From Vibrio nigripulchritudo ATCC 27043 (GTDB taxonomy: Bacteria > Pseudomonadota > Gammaproteobacteria > Enterobacterales > Vibrionaceae), in NCBI RefSeq assembly GCF_000222685.1, contig NZ_AFWJ01000267.1, forward strand, positions 118,975 through 182,974: DNA of 64,000 nucleotides, given 5' to 3'. The notes beneath the pieces were generated by a model. The model did not search any database and was not told where the DNA came from. It saw nothing but the letters and a program-made list of their open reading frames with translations. Shown in pieces: positions 19,103-27,960 of this stretch; position 1 is the first letter of the stretch; every line of letters begins with the position of its first letter. Position numbers and translations under genes: made by a program.

Positions 19103-20118
19103 CTTATCATTTCTTTAAGCTTATCTTGAGAGCACTTTATCCATTCTTCCAAAACCGAATTAACACGTTCATAATCCAAGTTGCAATCTAGTTTATCAAC
19201 TATTGATGATTCATCAACAAACCTATCATTCAACCTTAATCTTTCAACTACAGTCTCTAATTTATTACGTCGATATAAATCTTCATAAATAAGAAATTGT
19301 TTATTGAACTTCAAGGAAAACATAACGCCATGAAACATTGACGTAACAACCATCTTACTACTAGAAAGAATATCTATAAACTCAGATGGAGATAATGATA
19401 TCAAACTTTCAATACCTGCAATTCTATAGCCTATCGCTATTACTTTTAGATTTTTCTCATCGGCATAAGCTTTAATCTTACGAATAAAAACGTCAGGCAA
19501 ACCTGTCGAATATATTACGATAGTATTCTGGTATTCAATCAAATCAATTTTATCTATATCACACAAAAATACCGGATCACAGACAATATCTGTCTGCCTT
19601 TCAAGGCATTTAGATATTATTGATTCTGAGTTTAAGTCTCTCGTAGTTATATGTTCAAAATCACTTAATGCGTTTACAACTTCTTCAGGTAGTCGTTTAT
19701 TTCTGTCAACAGTTCCAAAACTAGGGGCGTAAGATATCTTTTTCTGGCTTTTGGTCCCAACTTTCCCAAAAAACGTCAATTCTAATCCTATCAGTGGATT
19801 AGTAAAGTTCCATATCTCATCAGCTCCAAATACCAGGATCTCTATACCTAAGTCGTTAATTCTATCAACTTCAACTAACTCGAAATTTTCCTTTTGATAG
19901 CTTCTAAACTTTCTTAGTTTAAAGTAGTTCTTAATTAATAAGTTAATTCTCTTGGTAAAAAACAAAGTCTTCAATTCATTATACTTAAGACTTTTTGGCT
20001 TATAATCAACTATATAAACTTCATGACCTAGTGATTTTAAGAATTGAGCTAGACAACTTGCCTGCCAATATGCACCATAATTTATCCCATCATGATAAGT
20101 AACTGTAGCTATTTTCAT
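19096..20118 (-). CDS. Polysaccharide pyruvyl transferase family protein
   Basis: 340-residue protein of the PF04230 type, which includes enzymes transferring pyruvate ketals from phosphoenolpyruvate, and other GT-B-like activities. Family features include the N-terminal TYHDGINYGAYWQA followed by LGHEVYIVDYKP. DEIWNFTNP lies near residue 105, YAPSFGT near 150, and a C-terminal SSSKMVVTSMFHGVMFSLKF near 270, the usual S-x-R/M-F/L-H-x segment. It overlaps the MurB-like gene by four bases. Pyruvylation of a repeat-unit sugar is the leading hypothesis. Some members act as glycosyltransferases. Confidence 0.75.
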   Translation of the reverse strand: MKIATVTYHDGINYGAYWQASCLAQFLKSLGHEVYIVDYKPKSLKYNELKTLFFTKRINLLIKNYFKLRKFRSYQKENFELVEVDRINDLGIEILVFGADEIWNFTNPLIGLELTFFGKVGTKSQKKISYAPSFGTVDRNKRLPEEVVNALSDFEHITTRDLNSESIISKCLERQTDIVCDPVFLCDIDKIDLIEYQNTIVIYSTGLPDVFIRKIKAYADEKNLKVIAIGYRIAGIESLISLSPSEFIDILSSSKMVVTSMFHGVMFSLKFNKQFLIYEDLYRRNKLETVVERLRLNDRFVDESSIVDKLDCNLDYERVNSVLEEWIKCSQDKLKEMIRC

Positions 20119-21092
20119 TTTATTTCATCTACTATTTCAATTTCTAATTCGGTTTTTATGTTTGTAACTTTCCTGAATTCCTCTATATTACCTTTGAATT
20201 CATTATAACTTAAACCCTTATTAACGAAACAATTCAAGGTGAACTCTGATATATTCTCTGACAAGGAATCAGGTATCCCTCTTGAAATAACTGTATATTT
20301 CCTAATAAGATTTGAATACGTTTTATGTCTGTCCGTTGTTAGTTTTGATATGATACGGATCATTATTTCAGCTATCTTATCAAGTCTATTATCTTGGAAA
20401 ATATCTTTATATATATTTCTAGTCGAAAATGTACTTCCAAGGTTAGGGTACTTCTTTTCTTGATAAGAACCTCTCAATAACTTAACCATGTCAACATTTT
20501 CAGTACTACTTTTTTCCTGTTTGTCAGTTTTCTTTAAGTTTGAAAGTAGACAGCTTATAATGATTGCATCCTTATAATCGCCACTTCTAAAAATACTATT
20601 TCTCCATTTAAAGTCACATTCTCTCTTAGATATTGTTTCGATTGAACCATTTTTAGTTATGTATGTTATGCTCTCTATGAAATCGGAGATACAGCTACCA
20701 TAAGAACTGGCATTCATGTAAATTCCACCACCTACAGTACCAGGTATACCTACCAAACCTTCGAAGCCGAGATAACCTTTTTTTAGAAGAGATGTCGCTA
20801 ATGTTGGCATAAGTGCACCCGCGCCAACTTCAATTTTCTCGCCCATTATCTTAATATTTTTTAAATACTTGAGCGAAATTCCAATGGTCTCAATCCTACC
20901 ATCACGAATAAGAACGTTAGATAAATTCCCTAAAACAAAGTAGTCCAGATTTTTCTTATTTAGATAGTTTACGATTTCGAAAACTTCGCTTACACTTTTG
21001 GGAAAGTAAACAATATCAAAGGTCCCACCAATTTTTACGTGACTTTTCTTTGACGTATCATAGTCTCTTTTACATAAAATATTTTCTAACAC
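20115..21092 (-). CDS. MurB-like FAD-dependent oxidoreductase in the polysaccharide operon
   Basis: 325-residue paralogue of UDP-N-acetylenolpyruvoylglucosamine reductase. The FAD-binding domain is recognisable: an N-terminal KIGGTFDIVYFPKS, LGNLSNVLIRD in place of the usual GGGSN, and GFEGLVGIPGTVGGGIYMNA near residue 117. WRNSIFRSG lies near 165, then YPNLGSTFS near 216 with the MurB catalytic serine. A C-terminal Glu-rich tail (TELEIEIVDE) could hold the catalytic glutamate. It is embedded between wzx and the pyruvyltransferase-family gene with overlapping ends, so a role in cell-wall precursor synthesis is unlikely. It may reduce an enolpyruvyl or keto sugar nucleotide for the repeat unit. 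The substrate is unknown. Confidence 0.75.
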   Translation of the reverse strand: MLENILCKRDYDTSKKSHVKIGGTFDIVYFPKSVSEVFEIVNYLNKKNLDYFVLGNLSNVLIRDGRIETIGISLKYLKNIKIMGEKIEVGAGALMPTLATSLLKKGYLGFEGLVGIPGTVGGGIYMNASSYGSCISDFIESITYITKNGSIETISKRECDFKWRNSIFRSGDYKDAIIISCLLSNLKKTDKQEKSSTENVDMVKLLRGSYQEKKYPNLGSTFSTRNIYKDIFQDNRLDKIAEIMIRIISKLTTDRHKTYSNLIRKYTVISRGIPDSLSENISEFTLNCFVNKGLSYNEFKGNIEEFRKVTNIKTELEIEIVDEIK

Positions 21093-22263
21093 ACTTTTTC
21101 CTCATTCTTTGCTTTATAAATAACCTTAATTAAAAGCGTGCAAATTAATACAGAATATCCTGCTACAACACAAAAGGGGACATATGTAGAATTGTCAGCC
21201 CCAAAAATTAGAAGCGAAAAAACATAAACTAAAGTCGCGATTAAATTATGCTTGGACACGCTTAAGTTATTTCCAGTAGAAATTAGCATGGTTTGAATCA
21301 TAGAAGCTATATGCGATAAAACCACGTACATTACAATAGGGAGAATAAACTTAGCATCACTATGAAATTTATCGTCAATGAAGAACTCCAAGCCGAAATT
21401 AGCAATTGGGATATAAAAGGCACTACCACCAATTGCAATTAATGAAAATATCGCTACAAACCTGGACTGTGTTTTTATTTTTTCCTTATTCCTATACACC
21501 GATGTATATATTACCCTACCAAAACCATTGAGACAAAGATCAAGCGGAAGACATAAGCTATATATTAAAAAATACCCTCCAGCAGTATCCATTCCATGGA
21601 GTTTACCAATAAGCAATTTATCTGAATGTAAGAGAAACCATGTCATTATTGAAAGAGGGTATAATTTCGTTCCTTCCACGATCCATTTTTTTTCGAGTAA
21701 CTTTATAGAAAATCTATATAGAGAACTATTTATCTCTCGATAAAATGGTAGATATAAACCAACTACTATAGCAAGAGCTCGGGTTAGGTAATCTAGTTCA
21801 TTGAGAGCAAAAAATAGTAGCGTAATAGATATGTTAACAGTCATACCCACTAACTGCAAAATACCGAAGCCTTTAGCATCGTTATTTAACTGAAGCTTCA
21901 TCAAATGGAGTGAACTGAAGGAACCAAATAGTGATGCAACCAATGACAATAAAATCAAGTCAACATGTATAGGAAAAATTATGTAAAGAGCAGCTGTAAA
22001 AGTTACTGCAACTATGAAAAAAAAACCGAGTTATTCTGCAGATTCTCTAACAAAAATTTATTATCTGAGCTGAAATTGCGGGATAATATAATGTTGCCGT
22101 TTATTGATATTATCGGTGTGAAGCATATCATCAAATTAGAAAAAACAGCCAAATAGCCAAAATCGGTCTTGGTCATATTTACAGTTAATAGTGGAAGTAG
22201 TAGAAATGCCCCTGACCGCCCTATAGCCGTAAATATTATATATATTAGAGCTGTTTTAAACAT
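21086..22263 (-). pseudogene. wzx: O-antigen flippase Wzx, split by a frameshift in a T9 run
   Basis: Predicted MATE/PST-type inner-membrane flippase for the undecaprenyl-linked repeat unit. The first 83 codons (22263 down to a stop at 22012) encode the N-terminal helices (FTAIGRSGAFLLLPLLTVNM). The remaining frame, open from 21958 to 21086, encodes the other helices (IVVGLYLPFYREI, LLHSDKLLIGKL). At 22017-22025 the coding strand has nine Ts, read GTT TTT TTT TCA TAG. With one extra T the frame runs on without a stop (VFFFIVAVTFTAALY...) and the whole gene would be 392 codons, a normal Wzx size. The missing base, sequencing error, or -1 slippage on T_TTT_TTT are all possible. No other decay is visible. 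Confidence 0.8.
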
Positions 22264-22804
22264 TATCTCTTACTACTTTCGCAGGGTTTCCTGACGCTAT
22301 AGTATTATCGGGAATATCCTTCGTTACAACACTTCCAGCCCCTACTATGACATTTTTCCCAATCGTCACACCCTTTAATATAATCACACCAGCACCAATC
22401 CAACTGTTATCGCCAATCGTAATTCTCGATATTTGAACATCAGACCAGTCTTTAGGCTTACCGACTAAGTAATCTGGCAAGTCATTTATTCTGATTTCTG
22501 GTCTCAATGAATGCCCGTTATTATCAGTAAAAAGACAGTTGAATGATACTAATACATTATTACCAATAATTACCGAATCAGCTATGGACAATATAGTTCC
22601 GGCTCCAATAGAACTGTTATTCCCTAGATGCAACACTGATTCATTTCTCTCAAAACTTACCAAAGCTCGACATATTGAACCCTCGCCTAAATGTAGCCTA
22701 GATATATCAGGGCTTACTCCATAAGCATATTGGACATTACCTAAATTGCTAAGCTTTGATTTGATGAGTTTAGATTTAATTTTCTTCAAGATTTTGAACA
22801 ACAT
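22256..22804 (-). CDS. Left-handed beta-helix acyltransferase
   Basis: 182-residue hexapeptide-repeat protein, most like sugar O-acetyltransferases of the maltose/galactoside acetyltransferase and NeuD-related group. Repeats begin near residue 25 (LHLGEGSICRALV) and continue through IGAGTILSIAD, IIGNNVLVSFNCLFTDNN, IGDNSWIGAGVIILKGVTIG and IVGAGSVVTKDIPDNTIASG, ending with the standard NPAKVV. DNNGHS near residue 90 supplies the expected active-site histidine. It overlaps wzx by eight bases and the preceding transferase gene by 19 bases. Confidence 0.85.
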   Translation of the reverse strand: MLFKILKKIKSKLIKSKLSNLGNVQYAYGVSPDISRLHLGEGSICRALVSFERNESVLHLGNNSSIGAGTILSIADSVIIGNNVLVSFNCLFTDNNGHSLRPEIRINDLPDYLVGKPKDWSDVQISRITIGDNSWIGAGVIILKGVTIGKNVIVGAGSVVTKDIPDNTIASGNPAKVVRDNV

Positions 22805-24305
22805 GATACTATATCTTTGCTTTCATTCTTCAATAATAAATTATGTACCATTTCAAGTGCTTTGTCTGACAAACCACTATCGCGTATTTCTTTCATCGAA
22901 ACTGTGTTGTCAAAATATGATTTCAGCACGCTAGATTGAGCGGCTTTAACTTCCATGTAGGTATACATTGCACGCTTTGCTACATCCATATTGTCAAATG
23001 AGAAGTCTTTAACTCCTTCCAAGTATGTTATATATTCGGTTGCACTACTAAACTCTTCTGCTATACCTAATCCAGTGTGAGGACCATCTCCCGCTGTCAC
23101 TACCTTTTTTCCCAATGATGCAGCTTCAAATGTAATTGTTCCTCTACAAGTAACTATAAAGTCAACTTCTTCAATCAATTGAAAGGTGCTCACGTCTGTG
23201 TCAGAATCCAAAAAGTATATGTTTTGAGGTATATCACCATCAAATACGTCATTGAGAATTGTAGCTACTTGCTCATTTGTTCCCAAATGTTTTTCTGAAG
23301 GGTGAGACTTGACAATCCAGTTAACATCATTTCTTTTTTCTGCAACTTTGAGTGTTTGTATTAACCAATCAATATAGTCATTAAACAAGCTTTCGTAACC
23401 AGGGTTATCCCATACTAGATGACAGGCGACTAAAGCAATAAATCTGTTTTCTTTCATATTCATTGATCTAATTCCCGAGCACTTATCTTTTTGATAACCT
23501 CCATCAAAGAGTTCTGTTCTTCCTTCAAAGCGTCTGCTAACAAATTCTTCAATTGCTAAACAATCAATTGCTTGTGCTTTAGACCAAGTTGATTCGTTAA
23601 AAGAAAACGGAAATCTTCTTACTACATTATTATAGTCAGATTGGCTAACGTAGCTTCTTCCACCTATTTTACCAGTTTTTCCGTAGGGAAATGACACTAT
23701 TGTGTTTATGTTTTTATTCAAAGAAGCTATAAAGACGGGCAAAAAGGATGTATATGCGATATCTGATATCAATAAGCAGTTAATATTATTTTTATCTAAA
23801 ATCTCATTCATTGCCATATAACGACTTAAGAACTGCTTAATTTCTTTTCTATAACGATAAATATCTAAACTATACCGCCCAACTTTAGAATTTCTAAGTT
23901 TGCTAAAATAAATATCTTGCCCTACATTAAATCCATTAAACTTCACATCTGTTATATACTTGAACTGTTTAGTAAAATTTGAAATATCATCTTCATTTAT
24001 TCCCCGTTCAAATAGTGTAACTTCTTCTGCATCTAAATAGTTTTTCAAAAATTTATTTTGCCATAGATGTTTATCCATAGAGTTCTTATAAACCAGAAAG
24101 ATTTTGTTTATTTTTTTTCTTTTAGTAAGTTGGATAAAAGCACTACATAATAGAAATTTAAAACATCATACCCGGTAAAGCACTCTATAGCTATATTAAT
24201 TCCTTCGTTACTATTTCTTCTGTACTCACTTTTTTTAGGGATCCAAATATCTTTACTTGGAGAGAAGTTTTCAATTCTATATAATATGCTGTTCAAAAAA
24301 CTCAT
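22786..24305 (-). pseudogene. Capsule-polysaccharide-type glycosyltransferase, split by a frameshift in an A8 run
   Basis: The downstream frame (24078-22786, 430 codons) shows a GT-B-like C-terminal half with IVKSHPSEKHLG near residue 268, then FQLIEEVDFIVTCRGTITFE and AASLGKKVVTAGDGPHTG, as in capsule biosynthesis transferases of the Kps/Pse-transferase type. The upstream 65-codon frame (24305-24108) ends ...NLLKEKK-stop. At 24111-24118 the coding strand reads GAA AAA AAA TAA. One extra A would give ...KEKKINKIFLVYKNS and run into the downstream frame with no stop, 506 codons in all. The sequence A_AAA_AAA TAA is a classic slippery site. This is a candidate nonulosonate (Pse) transferase because it lies next to the Pse genes, but that is inference. 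Confidence 0.75.
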
Positions 24306-24311
24306 TTAACA

Positions 24312-25501
24312 CTATTGCCCCGCTATATAACAACCTTTCCCAAAGACAATAAAGTCTCTATTTTTATTCTTCGGTGAAGTTAATCTCTTAGTCAATCCAT
24401 TTGGTAAGTTTATACTTCCTAGAAAATTATTATCCTCAGTAATTAGATGACTTAGATTATTCAACTTGTGAAGTTTATACCATTCGTATCCGCTTGATGT
24501 TACACCTAACCAGTCAAAAAACGGTTTAATATAAACTTTTGAATTCGTGTATTGAGCCGATATCCATTTACCCTCTTCGGCAGAGATCCTCCCATGTCGA
24601 ATCTCTCTAGCTACGTGATCTGTTACTTTTCTATAGCCAATACGTTTATACTTTAGAATATCATGTAGATTGTAATAAACCGAGCTACCTGCTCTCTCAT
24701 AGATGTCAAATGATGAATTATTCTGCTCAGGCTGAAACCCATGCTTTATCATTGCCTGATTTTGAGCTAGAGGATCCCAACGCATGTAGTTACTCAAATA
24801 GAGCCCTCGAACTCCACTACGAGAAATTGAACTTATTTCTGGATAGCGATAATAATTCAAATCACGTTCGTTTACTTGTGCACCATTACCAATGAGACAC
24901 TCAATTTCTACGTTAAACAAATCGTGCTCTCGACGACTCCAACGGCTCATTTCTACAGTATCATGGTGAGAGAACTTCCCCACCTGCTCGACGGCTTGAT
25001 TTTGCCCCCAAATAATGAGTGGGATTTTCCTTTCATGAGCAACATGCACAGGAAAAGCCGTATGCAGTTGTAAAAATGGGAGCATTATATGATCGAGTTT
25101 ACGAAGCGATGTACGAACGAGGTCTTTATACACTCGCATGTCAGGGTTAAACACGAAAGAATCGACGTCAAAGTGGGTAATCAAATTGTGGAGATTATGC
25201 CAACCAATATCATTTTTGAAATAGTCATTTACACAAACAACTAAAGGGGACAGACCAGCATTTAGCACTTTACTCAGGGTATAATAATCTTCAGCATCAC
25301 CAACAACAGGGACAACACAGTCATACCCACTATATTTTTTTTAAATCGTTCTAAGATAAATTCAAGCTCTTTCGCTTTATCATCCCAATTGATCTGATCT
25401 TTTTCTTTATGAGTCAAACACCCTGAGCATTCTCGCCCATTGACTGTGAGCCCAAATGGGTGATTAAGAGGATAGTGACATTTAGGACAATTTGGTAGCA
25501 T
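24312..25501 (-). pseudogene. Second N-acetyl sugar amidotransferase (WbuX/WbpG-like), split in an A8 run
   Basis: The upstream part (ATG 25501, or 25549) carries two zinc-binding pairs, CPKC and CSGC, and NWDDKAKELEFIL, as at the start of PseA/WbpG/WbuX amidotransferases. The downstream frame (25268-24312) carries family segments such as CVNDYFKNDIGWHNLHN, LPFLQLHTAFPVHVA and IPLIIWGQNQ. At 25335-25342 the coding strand has eight As (TTT AAA AAA AAT). One extra A joins the frames through YSGYDCVVPVVGDAEDYY, giving 396 codons from 25501. In that joined sequence the PP-loop SGGKDS is replaced by VGDAED, so ATP use may be lost or altered. The start overlaps the hisF-like gene by 20 bases. Confidence 0.82.
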
Positions 25502-26201
25502 GTTTGTAGCTCGTAATCGAATATTCTTTATGTAAGACCTTGTTATCAATCAATACAGAAGCAAGACCTTTCTCGCTCGCTATTCTCACAGACTCGTGAC
25601 CAATACCACCACTCACAATGAGTTTGCTATTTTCAATTGGTATTGTTGACAATAACTCAAAGTCAAATTTGTTATGTTCACCTTCAGATGTAACATCAAA
25701 CAAGATAATCTCATTCGCGTAAGATTGAATGAAAGAAAAGTCAACATCATCAATGGTAACAAAGGCCGACTTTTCGGAACAGAAAACTTCAAAGTCCCCA
25801 TTAAGTGCTCTTATTGGTAGCAAGCATTGAATAGCCTGATGACCAAAAAGGTTCTTGGCTTCATCCAATAACGCATGGTCTTTAGCTAAAAATGCTGAAG
25901 AGAAAACCAACCTTTCAACAGGTAAGTCATTCAATAAAGCTAAATGCTTAAGCGAACGAATTCCCCCACCAAAACTAATTGGTGTCATCGTCTTCAACCG
26001 ATGTAATACTTGAATATCTGCTTCAAACTGAGCAAACGTATCTTGGCCTCTTACAGGACGAATGATTGCGACTTCATCACATTGGTATTCCTCCAATGAA
26101 TCCAACACACTTTGTAAGTCTCCAAGCGGTCGCAAAGCACTCCAATGGTAAGACTGCACACAACGCTGGGCACGCAATAATACGGTAGAACCAACTCGCA
26201 T
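25482..26201 (-). CDS. HisF-like (beta/alpha)8 protein paired with an amidotransferase
   Basis: 239-residue relative of the imidazole glycerol phosphate synthase cyclase subunit, shorter than HisF (about 255). The fold is recognisable from ISFGGGIRSLKHLALL near residue 75, FDVTSEGEHNKFDFELL near 165 and KLIVSGGIGHESVRIA near 192. The two catalytic aspartates of HisF would fall at QRCVQSYHW near the N-terminus and at LLPIRALNG near residue 125, and neither has an aspartate. It lies between a HisH-like gene and a second amidotransferase. In the WbpG-HisH2-HisF2 and WbuXYZ systems the homologue probably channels ammonia for sugar amidination, and that role fits here better than histidine synthesis. 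Confidence 0.82.
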   Translation of the reverse strand: MRVGSTVLLRAQRCVQSYHWSALRPLGDLQSVLDSLEEYQCDEVAIIRPVRGQDTFAQFEADIQVLHRLKTMTPISFGGGIRSLKHLALLNDLPVERLVFSSAFLAKDHALLDEAKNLFGHQAIQCLLPIRALNGDFEVFCSEKSAFVTIDDVDFSFIQSYANEIILFDVTSEGEHNKFDFELLSTIPIENSKLIVSGGIGHESVRIASEKGLASVLIDNKVLHKEYSITSYKHATKLS

Positions 26202-26210
26202 GTTTGCTCC

Positions 26211-26831
26211 CTATAGGATCATGTTGATTAAGTCTGTACCCGAGATTTGACTTTTTTCCGGGTGAAACTGAATACCAATGATATTGTCTTTAACCAACAA
26301 ACCACTGTATTGAGAAAATGCTCTACTCACTGGAAGAGAAAAAGCGTCTTGACTTTTATTAATCACACCATATTCATGGTTGTAAAAAACACGTCCATTG
26401 AAAATGCGCTTTTGTGTAAGTTGATGCCTACAGCCAAATGACTGCCCTGCCATATCTTGACGACGGAAGGAAAGTGGTTCCCATGAGTTATGGGACACTT
26501 GCCCAATCAGACGTTCTACATGTCCATCAAGAAACCCTAAGCCTTCAACATGCCCATCTTCTTCTGAGTATTCCATCATTATCTGAAAACCTAAACAGAT
26601 CCCCATTAGTCGACAACCTTTATCAACATGAGCCTTGATCGCTTCATCAAAATTACCAGCCTTAATACGTTGCATATAAGAGCCCGCGGAACCAACACCG
26701 GGTAATACTAACATTTCAGACTGTATATCATCAGGCTGAGTGACAATCCGCGTGGAAACGTTTGAATTCTCAATCCAGTTTTTGACTGAACGAATATTAC
26801 CACTGCCAATATCTAAGATATCAACCTTCAT
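26211..26831 (-). CDS. HisH-like glutamine amidotransferase subunit
   Basis: Class I glutamine amidotransferase of about 206 residues that would release ammonia from glutamine for sugar amidination. The nucleophile lies in GICLGFQIM near residue 81, and the catalytic His-Glu in QFHPEKSQ near 190. The oxyanion segment is LVLPGVGSAGSYM near 50. The frame is open from 26885, but the ATG at 26831 gives the family N-terminus MKVDILDIGSGNIRSVKNW and overlaps the amidotransferase stop by 11 bases. Its HisF-like partner follows nine bases later. No his biosynthesis genes are nearby. Confidence 0.88.
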   Translation of the reverse strand: MKVDILDIGSGNIRSVKNWIENSNVSTRIVTQPDDIQSEMLVLPGVGSAGSYMQRIKAGNFDEAIKAHVDKGCRLMGICLGFQIMMEYSEEDGHVEGLGFLDGHVERLIGQVSHNSWEPLSFRRQDMAGQSFGCRHQLTQKRIFNGRVFYNHEYGVINKSQDAFSLPVSRAFSQYSGLLVKDNIIGIQFHPEKSQISGTDLINMIL

Positions 26832-27960
26832 AATCGACACCGACAGTAAACTTTCTGATTGGGCGTTGACCAAAGCGAATATCAAAAATAGAAGTGTTCA
26901 CCCATTTATTGGCAATGTTCCAAAACTCATCAACCGTTATTCCGACATAGTCCGAATAGCTCTTAACAATACGGTCAGAACAAAGACCATCGTGCTTTTC
27001 CACGATCTCAATACCTTGTTCACGCGTGAGTTTACCAGAACGGATTTTTTCGTTCACCGCATCCGTTGCTCGACCAAACCCAAACTTGTAGTACTTAAGC
27101 ATCATGTTGATATTAGTAAATTCTTCATCAAGCATAGAAGCATTGGAAAGATCTCCCGTTTCTAACTCTTCTCCTGGGCGTAAAGTAAGCCCCTGTAACG
27201 ATGCGTATGTAGAGTTATCATCATTACTCCAGTCATCCCACGCAGGACCTAAGTAGAAAATATTAATTTTCTTTCGCTCAAACTCAATTTCATCTGGGTA
27301 TAAGTAATGCTCGGCATGATAAGGGTACTTAACAGCCTCTTTCAGCCAATCAGTTCCGCCAGCAGTGAGTGTATTTAGACGGCGTAAGTTATTGCCATCA
27401 AACTCATCAAACCCCTCTACAGCAGCATCGCCAACTTGTAAGGCAGGGTTCTCCCCCCAAAAGATGGTATTAACACCTAACTCAATAGCCAAACGAGGAA
27501 CAGTTGAGAACAGAGACATTTCCGTTGACTTACATACGTTACCAAATTGCTTAAACGACTCTAGAGCAAGCTGAGCGGCCGTTTGAGGGGCTGGGGTCGC
27601 AGCTATCACATCAAATCCCATTTCAATCAGGTTGGTGAGATTTTTAGCGCCAATTTCAGACATCTGTTTTGGTGGGTAGGCACAACAAACCAATAAAGGT
27701 CTTAACCCCAACCGATCCCTAACCCAGTGAGCCTGACGCGTGCTGTCTTTACCTCCACTAACGCCAACGATGCAATCGTAAGCCCCTTTATTCCTTTGCT
27801 TTTGACGACTTTTTTGGATCTTGTCTCGAAGCAAATTAAGCTTCAATCCCACGTTGTCGTGGTGTTCTGAAGCGGAATATCGGCAAGCAATACAAATCCC
27901 ACCTGACAAAGACGCATTAGGTCGTAAGTCTGTCGTCAAACATTTTTGACAATATTTCAT
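26821..27960 (-). CDS. N-acetyl sugar amidotransferase (PseA/WbpG family)
   Basis: 379-residue PP-loop ATPase predicted to convert an N-acetyl (or N-formyl) group on a sugar nucleotide or nonulosonate to an amidino group. It has an N-terminal zinc ribbon (CQKC at 4-7, CIAC at 23-26) and an intact PP-loop VGVSGGKDSTRQ near residue 67. FWGENPALQVGD lies near 167, and the C-terminal half has DEFWNIANKWVN near 350. Its ATG shares one base with the pseI stop, so it is translationally linked to the Pse genes. The HisH-like and HisF-like partners come directly after. Product inference: an acetamidino or formamidino derivative of pseudaminic acid, or of another sugar of the unit. Confidence 0.88.
   Translation of the reverse strand: MKYCQKCLTTDLRPNASLSGGICIACRYSASEHHDNVGLKLNLLRDKIQKSRQKQRNKGAYDCIVGVSGGKDSTRQAHWVRDRLGLRPLLVCCAYPPKQMSEIGAKNLTNLIEMGFDVIAATPAPQTAAQLALESFKQFGNVCKSTEMSLFSTVPRLAIELGVNTIFWGENPALQVGDAAVEGFDEFDGNNLRRLNTLTAGGTDWLKEAVKYPYHAEHYLYPDEIEFERKKINIFYLGPAWDDWSNDDNSTYASLQGLTLRPGEELETGDLSNASMLDEEFTNINMMLKYYKFGFGRATDAVNEKIRSGKLTREQGIEIVEKHDGLCSDRIVKSYSDYVGITVDEFWNIANKWVNTSIFDIRFGQRPIRKFTVGVDYEG

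Noticed and set aside
26740-27165. 141-codon plus-strand ORF across the HisH-like and amidotransferase genes
   Set aside because: Antisense to two well-identified genes and without a recognisable domain.
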